Shown: positions 1-10,126, numbered from the stretch's first letter. The stretch: DNA of 64,000 nt from Streptomyces rishiriensis (GCF_003112535.1 NZ_BEWA01000006.1:62001-126000), one strand, 5' to 3'. Notes: generated from the sequence alone by a model not told the origin. Numbers and translations are program-made.

Positions 1-2159
1 GGCTACCGAGGCCCGGAAGCGGAAGGGGGCCCGGGGCGGTCCGGGATCGGGCTCGTACGGGTTGGGCGGTGTGGCGATGCCCAGGTCCATGGTGAGCCGG
101 TCGCCCTCGGGCGTCTCGGACGGGAGCGACCCGAAGCCGACGACCGGCTCGCCGGCGACCTCGCCCACCTGCGGTTCGATGTCCCGCCAGACGCCGCCGC
201 GCAGCCGGAAGAGTCCGCCGCCGCCTACGCCGAAGAACACGCGCGTGCGGCAGTCGGGGTCGGCGGGCAGCAGCAGACAGCGCAGGGTGGCCGCGTACTC
301 CTCCGGCTCGAGACCCTGTTCCGCGGCGCTGGCACGGAGCCGGCCGAGGCTGCGGTCGGTGAGCCGGTGCAGGCCCGACTTCAGATCGCCGCGTCGGGCC
401 GCCCTTATGTCCTCGGCGAGGCGGACATGGCTGCGGCCCACGGCCCTCCCGATCCACCGGCACGCCTCGGCGGCCGCACGATGCGCGCCCGGAGTCGCCC
501 TCGCGCCCGTCGCCATCGCGACCAGGATCAGCGCGTGCTCGCCCGTCCCGAAGCGGGCGGTGAGAAGCGAGTCCCGGCGCGGCTCGCCCCGGTACCGCGC
601 CGAATCGCCCCGCACGGACGCGGCCCGCAGCGCCCAGGCCCCGTACCCGGCGCCGTCCAGGACGGTGTCGGCGACCAGGTCGTCCAACGCGTCCGGGTCC
701 GCGGGCGGGAGAGCGGTGGGCTCGGCGTCGTAGGTGGGCGGCCCGGAACCGACGTAGTCCTTGGAAGCGGGGCCAGTGGGGACAGTGGGGAAGGTGAGGA
801 CGGTGGGCGGGTGGTCCGGCGGAGCGGGCTCGGCAGCCCGGTCCGGTGCGCGGTCCGAGGCCGTGGTCGGGGCCGGGCCCGTGGTCGGAGCCGGTGCGCG
901 GTCCTGCCCCCGGTCCTGGGCGGGGGCGGCCGACGGACCAGCCGCGACGAAGGAGGGTGCCGGGCCGTCGGCGTAGGCGGTGGGAGCCTTCGGGGGCGGC
1001 GGGGCATGGGCCGGTGCGGGCGGCTGCACGGGCGGAGGCGGCGCCACGGCGGGGGCAGGGGGTACCGCAGGTGCAGGGGGTACGGCTGGTGCGGCAGGAA
1101 CGACAGGTTCGACCGGAACGGCGGGTACGCCCGGCATGGCGGGTACGCCCGGCATGGCTGGCACGGCTGGCACGGCTGGCATGGCTGGCATGGCTGGCAT
1201 GGCTGGCATGGCTGGTACGGCTGGCATGGCTGGTACGGCAGCGGGCCGGGAAGGGGAGGTCGTCTGCGCCACGGGCGGGGTGGCTGCCGTGGGCAAGGGC
1301 GAGGGCGGTGCCTGGGGTGAGGGAGGCAGTCCAGGTGAGGGGGGTTGCGGCGTGAGCGGTTCGACGGTGGCGGACGCCCCGTGCGGCGACGTGTGGCCGT
1401 CGGTCGTGACGGGAGCGGAGCCTGCGTCCCGGACCGGCTGCTCGGCGAACCCCGGCGGCAGCGGACCGGAGGGAAGGTCCGCGGGTGCGGGAGGCCCGTC
1501 CGGCGGTGGTTCCCGCCGGGCTCCCCAGCCCAGGTCACCCCTGGCTTCGGTCCATGCGTCGCCGCGGGCGTCCGGGCCGGCGCCTTGGGCGTCCCGGTAG
1601 GGGCCGCGGTCGTCGGCGGCCGACCCGGTGTCCGGTCCGGTGTCCGGTCCGTCGGTGTTCCGCTCCCCGGAGCCGCGCCCGGCACCGGGCGCAGCGGTCG
1701 CGGCAGGCACGGCAGATGCGGCAGATGCGGCAGGCGAGGAAGGCGCAGCGGGCGGGGAAGGCGCGGCGGGCGGGGAAGGCGCAGCGGGCGGGGAAGGCGC
1801 GGCAGGCGGCCGGCTTCTCGGCTGCGGAACGGCGGCCTCGGACGACGGGGGTGCCGGTGGCGACGTCATGCCCTGCGAGGTCCACCGATCGTCTGGTGCC
1901 CCCGAGCCGGACCGTTCGGAGCGGGGCGACGGCAGAGGGTTGACGGTGCGGGAGCCGGCCTCGCCGTCCGCCGTACCGCCCACCACGTCGCCCACGGCAC
2001 CGTCCGCCGCGCCCGCGCGCACCGCTCCGGCGGCCGAGGCGAAGCGGTCGTCCAGGGAGTCGACGGCGGGCGCGGGCCCCGTGTCCTCGGTGGCGTCGTC
2101 GTACAGCTGCCGCCACCAGTCGTCCTCGCGACCGGTGGGCCTTCCCCCCTGCTGACTCA
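1..2159 (-). CDS. PP2C-like phosphatase-domain protein with long Pro/Ala-rich region (C-terminus cut off by window edge)
   Basis: Reading from the ATG at 2157-2159, the frame stays open to the window edge, giving 719 codons. The first ~490 residues are low complexity: Asp/Gly/Pro-rich, with AAPSPP hexapeptide repeats and then about 15 tandem PA(M/V) units. The globular part begins near residue 495 (VLDGAGYGAW, then RGDSARYRGEPRRDSLLTAR) and resembles the PP2C-like domain proteins common in Streptomyces. In that family a metal-binding Asp-Gly normally follows the second strand. Here the corresponding stretch reads VAMATGARA, so a metal ligand appears to be lost and the protein may be a pseudophosphatase; that is inference. 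It has no signal peptide and is probably cytosolic. It is divergent from the regulator at 2645. Family assignment is moderately sure, the coding frame very sure. Confidence 0.72.
1132..1240. repeat. 9-bp coding tandem repeat (GCTGGCATG type)
   Basis: Roughly a dozen copies of a 9-bp unit (GGCATGGCT/GGTACGGCT variants). On the minus strand they encode repeated Pro-Ala-Met or Pro-Ala-Val tripeptides in the PP2C-like protein. The unit is a multiple of three, so copy-number change keeps the frame. Confidence 0.85.
1735..1806. repeat. 18-bp coding tandem repeat
   Basis: Four near-identical 18-bp units (GGCGGGGAAGGCGCAGCG type) encode the hexapeptide AAPSPP on the minus strand within the same PP2C-like protein. 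Confidence 0.85.
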
Positions 2160-2644
2160 TGCCGCCAATTGTCCACCGCACGGGCCGTATGAAAACGGGG
2201 CATGCGGAAAATGCGCCGCACCACGGGTGTCGAACGATTTTGCGAGGGATGCACGGGAGCCGGCGGCGGCTGTGCCGGGCGAGACGCGACGGTGGCCGCC
2301 GGGCGGTTCCACCCCCCACGGGAGAACCGCCCGGCGACTCGGGTGACCAGGGCTCGAGTCCCCTGTTGCGCCCCTGCGCGTCACGAGCCCGGATCACGTC
2401 TGGCAGACCTCGGAGGCGGCGCGGCGGCCGGGCTCTTCCGGGTGTGCACGGCGTTCGCGGATGCCCACCGTGGATGATCGGTGGATGGACACATGTTCCC
2501 GCCGTGGCCACACATTGGCAGAGTGACCGGCGGTACGGCGATGATGTGCGGCGGCGGGTTGACGCCGTGGCCGATTCCCGCCACGCACGGGACGTCGGTC
2601 GGCCACGCGCGGGACGTCAGCGTCAGAAGGAGGAACGGCACTCC
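2160..2644. other. Divergent intergenic region with a 12-bp hairpin
   Basis: This 485-bp gap separates two divergent genes and must hold both promoters. At 2298-2309 and 2324-2335 there is a perfect 12-bp inverted repeat (GCCGGGCGGTTC / GAACCGCCCGGC) with a 14-nt loop. It lacks a T-run. As the flanking genes diverge it is not an ordinary end-of-gene terminator, and may be an operator or a 5'-leader structure. No convincing ORF was found. Confidence 0.5.
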
Positions 2645-3628
2645 ATGCTGGGAGCGATAGGACTCGACGAGACGCACGAGTCGGCATACCGGGCGCTGGT
2701 GTCGGTCGGCGCTGCGGACGTACCCGATCTGGCACGCCGACTGGCCCTGGGCGAGCGTGACACGGAGCGCGCGCTGCGCCGGCTGGAACGGCACGGCCTG
2801 GCGGCTCAGTCCTCGGGCCGGCCGGGACGCTGGGTCGCCGCTCCGCCGGGCGTCGCCCTGGGCGCTCTGCTCACCCATCAGCGGCATGAGCTCGACAAGG
2901 CGGAGCTGGCGGCCGCCCTGCTCGCCGAGGAGTACCGGGCGGCCGCCGCGGAACCGGCGGTCCACGACCTGGTCGAGGTGGTGACGGGCGCCGCCGCCGT
3001 CGCCCAGCGCTTCCTGCAGCTTCAGCTCGGGGCGAGCGACGAGGTGTGCGCTCTGGTCACCGGCTCTCCGGTGGCCGTGACCGGCAGCGAGAACGACGCC
3101 GAGGAGCGGGCCACGGCCCGCGGGGTGCGCTACCGCGTCGTACTGGAGCGGGCCGCCCTCGACCAGCCGGACAACATGCGGGAGCTGACCGCCGCGCTGG
3201 CCCGGGACGAGCAGGTTCGGGTGGTCGACGCCGTCCCGACGAAGCTGGTGGTCGCCGACCGCTCGCTCGCCCTGGTGCCGCTGACCGGCCGCTCGGCGGA
3301 GCCCGCCGCACTGGTGGTGCACGCCAGTGGACTGCTCGAGTTGCTGGCGGGGCTGTTCGAGTCGGTGTGGCGGGAGGCGCTGCCGCTGGGCCTGGGCGCA
3401 AGGGGGGTCGCCGAGCGGGACCCGGCCACGCCCGACGTCGGCGACCTGGAAATCCTCTCGTTGCTGCTGGCCGGGATGACCGACGCGAGCGTGGCCAAAC
3501 AGCTCGATCTGGGGCTGCGGACCGTGCAGCGCCGGGTGAAGGGACTGATGGAGCTGACCGGAGCGACGACCCGGCTGCAACTGGGCTGGCACGCCTATGA
3601 ACGCGGTTGGGTGACCCGGGAACGGTGA
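2645..3628 (+). CDS. Transcriptional regulator: TrmB-like N-terminal HTH plus LuxR-type C-terminal HTH
   Basis: A 327-residue cytosolic protein. Residues ~5-65 form a winged-helix resembling TrmB (ARRLALGERDTERALRRLERHGL). The middle resembles the sensor region of Streptomyces TrmB/LuxR fusion regulators. Residues ~265-325 form a LuxR-type HTH (LEILSLLLAGMTDASVAKQLDLGLRTVQRRV). The ATG at 2645 is chosen because an AGAAGGAGG Shine-Dalgarno lies just upstream (2625-2633); the longer open frame reaching back to 2159 has no such signal and poor codon bias. It is divergent from the PP2C-like gene and followed 84 bp later by the DUF456 gene. The target genes cannot be told from sequence. Confidence 0.82.
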   Translation: MLGAIGLDETHESAYRALVSVGAADVPDLARRLALGERDTERALRRLERHGLAAQSSGRPGRWVAAPPGVALGALLTHQRHELDKAELAAALLAEEYRAAAAEPAVHDLVEVVTGAAAVAQRFLQLQLGASDEVCALVTGSPVAVTGSENDAEERATARGVRYRVVLERAALDQPDNMRELTAALARDEQVRVVDAVPTKLVVADRSLALVPLTGRSAEPAALVVHASGLLELLAGLFESVWREALPLGLGARGVAERDPATPDVGDLEILSLLLAGMTDASVAKQLDLGLRTVQRRVKGLMELTGATTRLQLGWHAYERGWVTRER

Positions 3629-3712
3629 CGACACCGCTTGCCGGCGTTTTCACGGCCGTCCAGCCGTAAGCCTTGACCTGCGCGTTCCCTCCGGCTCGGG
3701 CAGGCTGGGCAG

Positions 3713-4195
3713 ATGGGAGTGTGGGATCTCCTGCTGGTCGGGCTGGTCGTTCTGCTCGGCCTGTGTGGAGTGCTGGTGCCCGGCGTCCCAGGATCGTTGC
3801 TGGTATGGGCCGCGGTCCTGTGGTGGGCGCTGGACGATCCGCGCCCGGTCTCCTGGTTCGTGCTGGTCGGAGCGACGGTAACGCTGTTTCTGTCCCAGGT
3901 GGTGCGCTGGGCTCTTCCGCCCCGCCGACTGCGCGCGAGCGGCGCGACCCCGCGGATGGCGGTCTTCGCGGGAGGCGGCGCGTTTCTGGGATTTCTGCTG
4001 TTGCCCGTGCTCGGCGCGATCCCCGGCTTCATGGGAGGCATCTACCTCTCCGAACGCCTCCGTCTGGGCCGCCACGGCGAGGCCCGCGCGGCCCTGCGCA
4101 CAGCGATGCGCTCAGGCGGCTGGAGCGTGCTGGTCGAACTCTTCGCCTGTCTGCTGATCGCGGGGGCATGGCTGGGGGCTCAACTTTGGGGCTGA
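3713..4195 (+). CDS. DUF456 family membrane protein
   Basis: A 160-residue integral membrane protein with about four hydrophobic segments (residues ~5-40, 45-67, 78-108 and 135-158). The Gly/Pro-rich first segment (LCGVLVPGVPGSLLVWAAVLWW) and the central GAIPGFMGG are typical of DUF456 proteins, whose biochemical role is unknown. The length fits the family. It lies 84 bp after the regulator in the same direction, and its 3' end faces ogt across a repeat-rich gap. Confidence 0.85.
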   Translation: MGVWDLLLVGLVVLLGLCGVLVPGVPGSLLVWAAVLWWALDDPRPVSWFVLVGATVTLFLSQVVRWALPPRRLRASGATPRMAVFAGGGAFLGFLLLPVLGAIPGFMGGIYLSERLRLGRHGEARAALRTAMRSGGWSVLVELFACLLIAGAWLGAQLWG

Positions 4196-4227
4196 CAGCT
4201 GCGGGCTGACGACCCCGGGACTCTACG

Positions 4228-4307
4228 GACGCTGGACATTACGGATGCGGGACATTACGGATGCGGGACATTTCGCAGGCGGGACATTGCGGCTGCAGGA
4301 CTTATGG
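4228..4307. repeat. Five degenerate 16-bp tandem repeats
   Basis: Units at 4228, 4244, 4260, 4276 and 4292 follow GATGCGGGACATTACG with a few changes, decaying in the last copy. They fill the gap between two convergent genes (DUF456 and ogt). There is no T-rich terminator. Confidence 0.85.
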
Positions 4308-4330
4308 CGGGCTCGGAACGCGCTCCGCCG

Positions 4331-5008
4331 TCAGACGGACGGTGTCGGAAGCACCCCCTCCAAGGTCAGCAGTCGCACCTTGCGGTCCAGACCGCCCGCG
4401 TATCCGGTCAGTGAACCGTCGGCGCCGATGACCCGGTGGCAGGGCCGCACGATCAACAAGGGGTTCGCTCCGACGGCGCCGCCCACGGCTCGTACCGCCA
4501 TCCGCGAAGCTCCGACTCGCGCGGCGACCTCACCATACGTAGTGGTCGCCCCGTAGGGGACCGAGTCCAGGGCGGCCCACACCCGCTCACGGAACGCCGT
4601 GCCGTCGCTGCGCAGGCGAAGCGTGAACTCCTTGAGGTCGGCGGCGAAGTAGGCGTCGAGCTGTTCCCGCGCGGAGCGGAAGGGGCCGGGATCATGCCGC
4701 CAGTCCGCCCGGACGATCCGCCCGCCCTTCTGCCCGGGTACGGAGAGGGAGGTCAGCGCACCGTCGGGAGCGGCGGTGAGCAGCAAGGGGCCGATGGGGC
4801 TCTCCACACTCGTCCAGTACGTCGTCAGGTCGGCCGGGATCGTCAACTCAGCCGGGTGGGGCAGCTCGACCGGCCGGGGCAGGTCCGTCAGCCCGGTCGG
4901 CCGGAGCAGGTCCGTCGACTCACTCGGCTCACTCGGCTCGGTCAGGTCGGTCAGGTCGGTCAGGTCGGTACGGTCGGTACGGTCGGTACGGTCGGTACGG
5001 TCGGTCAT
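4331..5008 (-). CDS. ogt: Methylated-DNA-[protein]-cysteine S-methyltransferase with repetitive N-terminal tail
   Basis: A 225-residue protein that removes O6-alkyl groups from guanine by irreversible transfer to its own cysteine. The catalytic motif PCHRVIG has its Cys near residue 190. The Ogt core starts near residue 64 (YWTSVESPIGPLLLT), with the HTH around TTYGEVAARVGASRMAVRAVG. Start: the ATG at 5008 overlaps the stop of the upstream ada-alkA gene (ATGA), implying translational coupling. Odd point: residues 2-45 are a TDR/TDL tandem repeat encoded by 9-bp units, which the family does not need; initiation further in is possible but no clear internal start signal was seen. It works with the Ada-AlkA protein in alkylation-damage repair. 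Confidence 0.93.
   Translation of the reverse strand: MTDRTDRTDRTDRTDLTDLTDLTEPSEPSESTDLLRPTGLTDLPRPVELPHPAELTIPADLTTYWTSVESPIGPLLLTAAPDGALTSLSVPGQKGGRIVRADWRHDPGPFRSAREQLDAYFAADLKEFTLRLRSDGTAFRERVWAALDSVPYGATTTYGEVAARVGASRMAVRAVGGAVGANPLLIVRPCHRVIGADGSLTGYAGGLDRKVRLLTLEGVLPTPSV
4938..5006. repeat. 9-bp coding tandem repeat at the 5' end of ogt
   Basis: Tandem 9-bp units (GTCGGTACG, then GTCAGGTCG) encode TDR/TDL tripeptides on the minus strand, directly after the overlapping ATGA start. Slippage would change tail length without breaking the frame. Confidence 0.85.
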
Positions 5009-6390
5009 CGTTCCTCCGCGGCGCGCAGGTGGTGCAGGGCGTAGGTGCGCCATGGGCGCCAGGTGTCGGGGACGTCCGCGCCGGGCGGCGCGACGTCGGG
5101 GTCGCCGAGGGCGCGGGCACGGATCGCCGCTACCGTCCTGGCGTCCAGGCCGGGAAGGGACAACAGCGCGGCCTGTGCGTCGTCCCGGTCGACGCCCGGG
5201 TCCAGGCGTACGGCGCCGTCGGCGAGAGCGGCGACGAGAGTGCCCAACGGGCCGTCGGGCTCGGACTCCGCCAGGACGGCCGGCTCGGGGAAAAGATGGG
5301 TGAGAGTCCCGCAAGGGGCGTCGAGGACCTTCCCGTAGACGCGCACGAGCCGCTCCGCCCGGGCCCGCCCGACGAGCGCCCGCACCGCGTACTCCTCCGG
5401 GTCGGCCGCCCCCGGCGCGCGCAGCCCGGGGCGCGCGGCGACCAGCGGGGCGAGCCGTGGATCGGCGCCGAGCCGCTCGTCGACGGCATACGGGTCGGCG
5501 TCGAGGTCGAAGAGCCGCCGCAGCCTCTGCACCGCGGTGGTGAGGTCGCGGGGGTCGGTGAGGTGCAGCCGGGCGTCTAGCCAGCCGCCGGGGTGGACGG
5601 CCGACGCCCGGCCCGGGTTCCCCGCCCGCTCGTCCACGGCGACGATCCCGGTGCCGTACGGCAACCGCAGCGTACGGCGGTAGGTGCGCCGACCGGCCGG
5701 CCCGCTCACCTCCTCCACCCCGGCCACGGCCTCACGCTGCAGCAGGTCGAACACGGTCTGCGCGTGGTACGGGCCCCGGTGGGCGAGTCGCAGCGGTATC
5801 CCGGCGGCGGGCGTGGCCGTACGGCGTGGCGCGCGCACGGCGGCCCGCAGCTCGGTCGGGGTCGTCGCGTACACGGCCCGGACGGTGTCGTTGAACTGGC
5901 GCACGCTGGCGAACCCGGAGGCGAAGGCGATCTCGGTGACCGGCAGTCCGGTCGTCTGCAGCAGGACGCGCGCGGTGTGCGCGCGCTGCGCCCTGGCGAG
6001 CGCGACCGGTCCCGCGCCGAGCTCGGCGGTGAGCTGCCGCTGCACCTGACGGGCGCTGTAACCGAGTCGGTCGGCCAGCCCGCCGACACCCTCCCGGTCG
6101 ACGATTCCGTCGCCGATCAGACGCATGGCCCGGCCGACGACGTCGGCCCGCGCGTTCCACGCCGCCGATCCGGGCACGGCGTCCGGGCGGCACCGCCGGC
6201 AGGCCCGGAAACCCGATCCCTGCGCGGCGGCGGCCGTCGCGAAGAACCGCACGTTGCGACGTTTCGGCGTCACGGCCGGGCAGCTGGGCCGGCAGTAGAT
6301 GCCAGTGGTCTCGACGGCGAAGAAGAACTCGCCGTCGAACCGGGCGTCCCTGCTGCGGACCGCTTCGTAGCGGGTTTCCTGGTCCGTCAT
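5005..6390 (-). CDS. Ada N-terminal / AraC HTH / AlkA DNA-3-methyladenine glycosylase fusion
   Basis: A 461-residue adaptive-response fusion. Residues 1-75 are the Ada zinc domain that repairs methylphosphotriesters, with Cys33, Cys37, Cys64 and Cys67 visible (YCRPSC ... CRRCRPD). Residues ~85-185 are an AraC-type HTH (ADRLGYSARQVQRQL). Residues ~195-455 are AlkA, with the helix-hairpin-helix LPGLDARTVAAIRARALGDPD, whose last Asp is the expected catalytic residue, and the closing WRPWRTYALHHL. By family it senses methylated DNA, activates transcription and excises alkylated bases. Start ATG at 6390. It overlaps ogt by 4 bp, a two-gene operon. An AidB-like gene at 47.5 kb is not linked. Confidence 0.93.
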   Translation of the reverse strand: MTDQETRYEAVRSRDARFDGEFFFAVETTGIYCRPSCPAVTPKRRNVRFFATAAAAQGSGFRACRRCRPDAVPGSAAWNARADVVGRAMRLIGDGIVDREGVGGLADRLGYSARQVQRQLTAELGAGPVALARAQRAHTARVLLQTTGLPVTEIAFASGFASVRQFNDTVRAVYATTPTELRAAVRAPRRTATPAAGIPLRLAHRGPYHAQTVFDLLQREAVAGVEEVSGPAGRRTYRRTLRLPYGTGIVAVDERAGNPGRASAVHPGGWLDARLHLTDPRDLTTAVQRLRRLFDLDADPYAVDERLGADPRLAPLVAARPGLRAPGAADPEEYAVRALVGRARAERLVRVYGKVLDAPCGTLTHLFPEPAVLAESEPDGPLGTLVAALADGAVRLDPGVDRDDAQAALLSLPGLDARTVAAIRARALGDPDVAPPGADVPDTWRPWRTYALHHLRAAEER

Positions 6391-6733
6391 GAGTCCCAGT
6401 CTCAGACCGCGACGAGCACACTGCTAGCGGAAATCGGACGTGACGCTGGTGACGTCCGAGACGTGACCACCACCGGCCCCGTTCCCCACCCGACCCCACC
6501 CGCCCGCTTCGCCGCCCGGCCGCCATCCGGTCGGCTTCCCGGTGTGGCTGGTGTGGCTGGTGCGGCCGACGCGGCCGGTGCGAAACCGGTCACGCAAAAG
6601 AAACCGCCTTCGTAACGGAGACCTTCGCACCACGGCATGAAACCGGTTACCGAGCGAGACCCGCTACGAAATCGCTTCCCGAGGGGTAACCGGTTACCAA
6701 GCCACTACCGTTGGTCAACCGCCAGCCGAACGG
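6391..6733. other. Intergenic region carrying AACCGGTT palindromes
   Basis: This 343-bp gap lies upstream of ada-alkA and downstream of rsgA, both on the minus strand. It contains AACCGGTT at 6641-6648 and the perfect 14-bp palindrome GGTAACCGGTTACC at 6685-6698, with related half-sites nearby (GAAACCGGTCAC ~6586, AACGGTTACC ~6729). The ada-alkA promoter must lie in its low-coordinate part. No gene was found. Confidence 0.6.
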
Positions 6734-7858
6734 TTACCGGGGCGGTGCAGGCCGCCACGACCCGCGACCCCGCTTCGCCTCCCCCGCCGCGCGACCCTCG
6801 GCCTGCCTGCGCTTCCAGTCCTGACGGACGCCGGCGCGCATGCGTGCGTCGGACTTGGCGACGATCCACTGGTTCTCCCGGACGAGTTTGCGGTAACTCT
6901 CCAGTCTGCGCACCGACAGTTCGCCTTCGTCGACGGCCGCACGCACGGCACACCCCGGCTCGGCGTCGTGCGCGCAGTCGTGGAACCGGCAGTCCCGGGC
7001 GAACTCCTCGATCTCCGCGAACACTTGGCCGACGCCGCCGCCGGCGTCCCAGAGTCCGACACCGCGCAGCCCAGGCGTGTCGATGAGGACGCCACCGTCG
7101 GGGAGCGGCAGCAGGTTGCGGGTGGTGGTGGTGTGCCGCCCCTTGCCGTCCATGTCGCGGGTGGCCTGGACGTCCATCACGTCGTCGCCGACGAGTGCGT
7201 TGGCGAGGGTGGACTTGCCCGCGCCGGACACCCCGAGCAGCACGGAGGTGCCTCGCCCGATGAGCGCCGCCAACTCCTCGACGCCGTCGCCGTCCCGGGC
7301 GCAGACGGTCAGCACGGGCACGCCGGGCGCGCTGGCCACGACGTCCTCGACCAGGTGGGACAACGCGACCGGGTCGGGCACCAGGTCGGCTTTGGTGAGC
7401 ACGACGACAGGCTGGGCGCCGGACTCCCAGGCCAGGGCCAGGAACCGCTCGACACGGCCGAGGTCGAGTTCGACGGCCAGCGACATCGCAACGACGGCGT
7501 GGTCGACGTTCGCGGCGAGGATCTGCCCTTCGGAGCGCTTGGAGGAGGTGGAGCGCACGAAGGCGGTACGGCGAGGGAGGAGCATCCGCACGTATCGCGG
7601 ATCGCTGCCGACGGGGTCGACGGCGACCCAGTCCCCCGTGCACACGACCTTCATCGGATCGCGGGGCACGACGAACTCGGTGTCGGCGCGGACGACGCCG
7701 GTCGCGGTGACGACGTCGCACAGCCCTCGGTCGACGCGCACCACACGGCCGGGCAGCAGATTCTGTACGGAATAGGGGATGAATTCGGTTTCCCAGCCCT
7801 CGTCCCAGCCATAGGCGGCAAGAGGGTGCGAAGAAACCGATGAGGAGGAGAAATGCAC
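6734..7858 (-). CDS. rsgA: Ribosome small-subunit-dependent GTPase A
   Basis: A 374-residue circularly permuted GTPase that assists late 30S maturation. An OB-fold N-terminal domain (residues ~35-110) precedes the GTPase domain, in which G4 (TKAD) comes before G1 (GVSGAGKST) and G3 (DTPG), as expected. The C-terminal zinc knuckle is visible (CRFHDCAHDAEPGC). Start is the GTG at 7856-7858, with an AAGGG Shine-Dalgarno about 10 nt upstream. The basic C-terminal tail is typical of actinobacterial forms. The gene appears to stand alone. Confidence 0.93.
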   Translation of the reverse strand: MHFSSSSVSSHPLAAYGWDEGWETEFIPYSVQNLLPGRVVRVDRGLCDVVTATGVVRADTEFVVPRDPMKVVCTGDWVAVDPVGSDPRYVRMLLPRRTAFVRSTSSKRSEGQILAANVDHAVVAMSLAVELDLGRVERFLALAWESGAQPVVVLTKADLVPDPVALSHLVEDVVASAPGVPVLTVCARDGDGVEELAALIGRGTSVLLGVSGAGKSTLANALVGDDVMDVQATRDMDGKGRHTTTTRNLLPLPDGGVLIDTPGLRGVGLWDAGGGVGQVFAEIEEFARDCRFHDCAHDAEPGCAVRAAVDEGELSVRRLESYRKLVRENQWIVAKSDARMRAGVRQDWKRRQAEGRAAGEAKRGRGSWRPAPPR

Positions 7859-7956
7859 GGGAGACCCTTCACAGGGGCAGCCTCGGCAGCGCTCCGCTCC
7901 AGCATGTGAAAACGTTCACGTAACGGAAGCAGGAGGGTACGGAGCGGGAAATTCGG

Positions 7957-8031
7957 TCAGCCGGAGACCGCGGAGGTGGAGCGAACGAACGTCTGGCCGC
8001 TGCGCAGAGCGACCCTCGTGGCGACAGTCAT
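7957..8031 (-). CDS. Possible 24-residue upstream ORF (leader?) of rsgA
   Basis: The ATG at 8031 has a strong upstream AGGGAGGTG and opens a 24-codon frame (MTVATRVALRSGQ..., ending SAVSG) that stops 98 nt before the rsgA GTG. The good ribosome site is the only evidence. I know no family match and see no runs of a regulatory amino acid. It could be a leader peptide or chance. Confidence 0.3.
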   Translation of the reverse strand: MTVATRVALRSGQTFVRSTSAVSG

Positions 8032-8233
8032 CGGTCACACCTCCCTGTTTCTGGCACGGCTCACCGCGGTGGCCGATACGGCCCCGCGTGAGGCTCACTC
8101 AGGATAGGTACGACGGTAGCCGGTTGCCACTCATTTTCCGCCCGGCAAGGTCGCAGGTGCAGCCATGGCTGGCAGCCGGTGCTCGCCGCCGGTGCAGGCA
8201 TCGAGTGCAACCGGCTGGGACCGTAGATGCAGC

Positions 8234-8340
8234 GAACACGACGGAGACGGCGCAGGCCGCGCAGGCGGCACAGGCGGCGCAGACCGTGAGGACGGTGCAG
8301 ATCCGTGGGGACGGTGCAGATCCATGGGGACGGTGCAGGC
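8234..8340. repeat. 9/18-bp tandem repeats upstream of rox
   Basis: GCGCAGGCC/GCACAGGCG 9-bp units run into three 18-bp units of the GGGGACGGTGCAGATCC type (8272-8340). They are non-coding, in the rsgA-rox gap. Confidence 0.75.
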
Positions 8341-8436
8341 GGTGATGACGGAGGTGCCTTCACGGCAGCGTCGTCGCCATCCACCCGCCCGTCCTGAGCA
8401 TGCGGACGGGCGGCATAAGAAAGGGCAAGGATGTAA

Positions 8437-10011
<1,575 letters not shown>

Positions 10012-10090
10012 GCCGGACACCCGACGACGATGACGGCGCAGGAGTCGGTGACGGCGCAGGCGACGATGACCCGCCCGGCCACACGTGCCC

Positions 10091-10126
10091 GGCCTGACCA
10101 CGCCCCTGACCACGTGCCTGACCACG
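10091..10126. repeat. Three 12-bp tandem repeats
   Basis: Three units ending CCTGACCACG occupy 10091-10102, 10103-10114 and 10115-10126, in the 228-bp gap between convergent rox and the CBM2 gene. No clear terminator hairpin was identified there. Confidence 0.8.

Noticed and set aside
528..2254. Several long ORFs on both strands overlapping the PP2C-like gene
   Set aside because: They are alternative frames of GC-rich DNA; only the minus frame from 2159 gives a recognisable domain and continues past the window edge.
2340..2390. tRNA-like T-arm sequence (CAGGGCTCGAGTCCCCTG)
   Set aside because: The loop lacks TTCRA, the stem spacing is wrong, and no anticodon or acceptor arms can be built around it.
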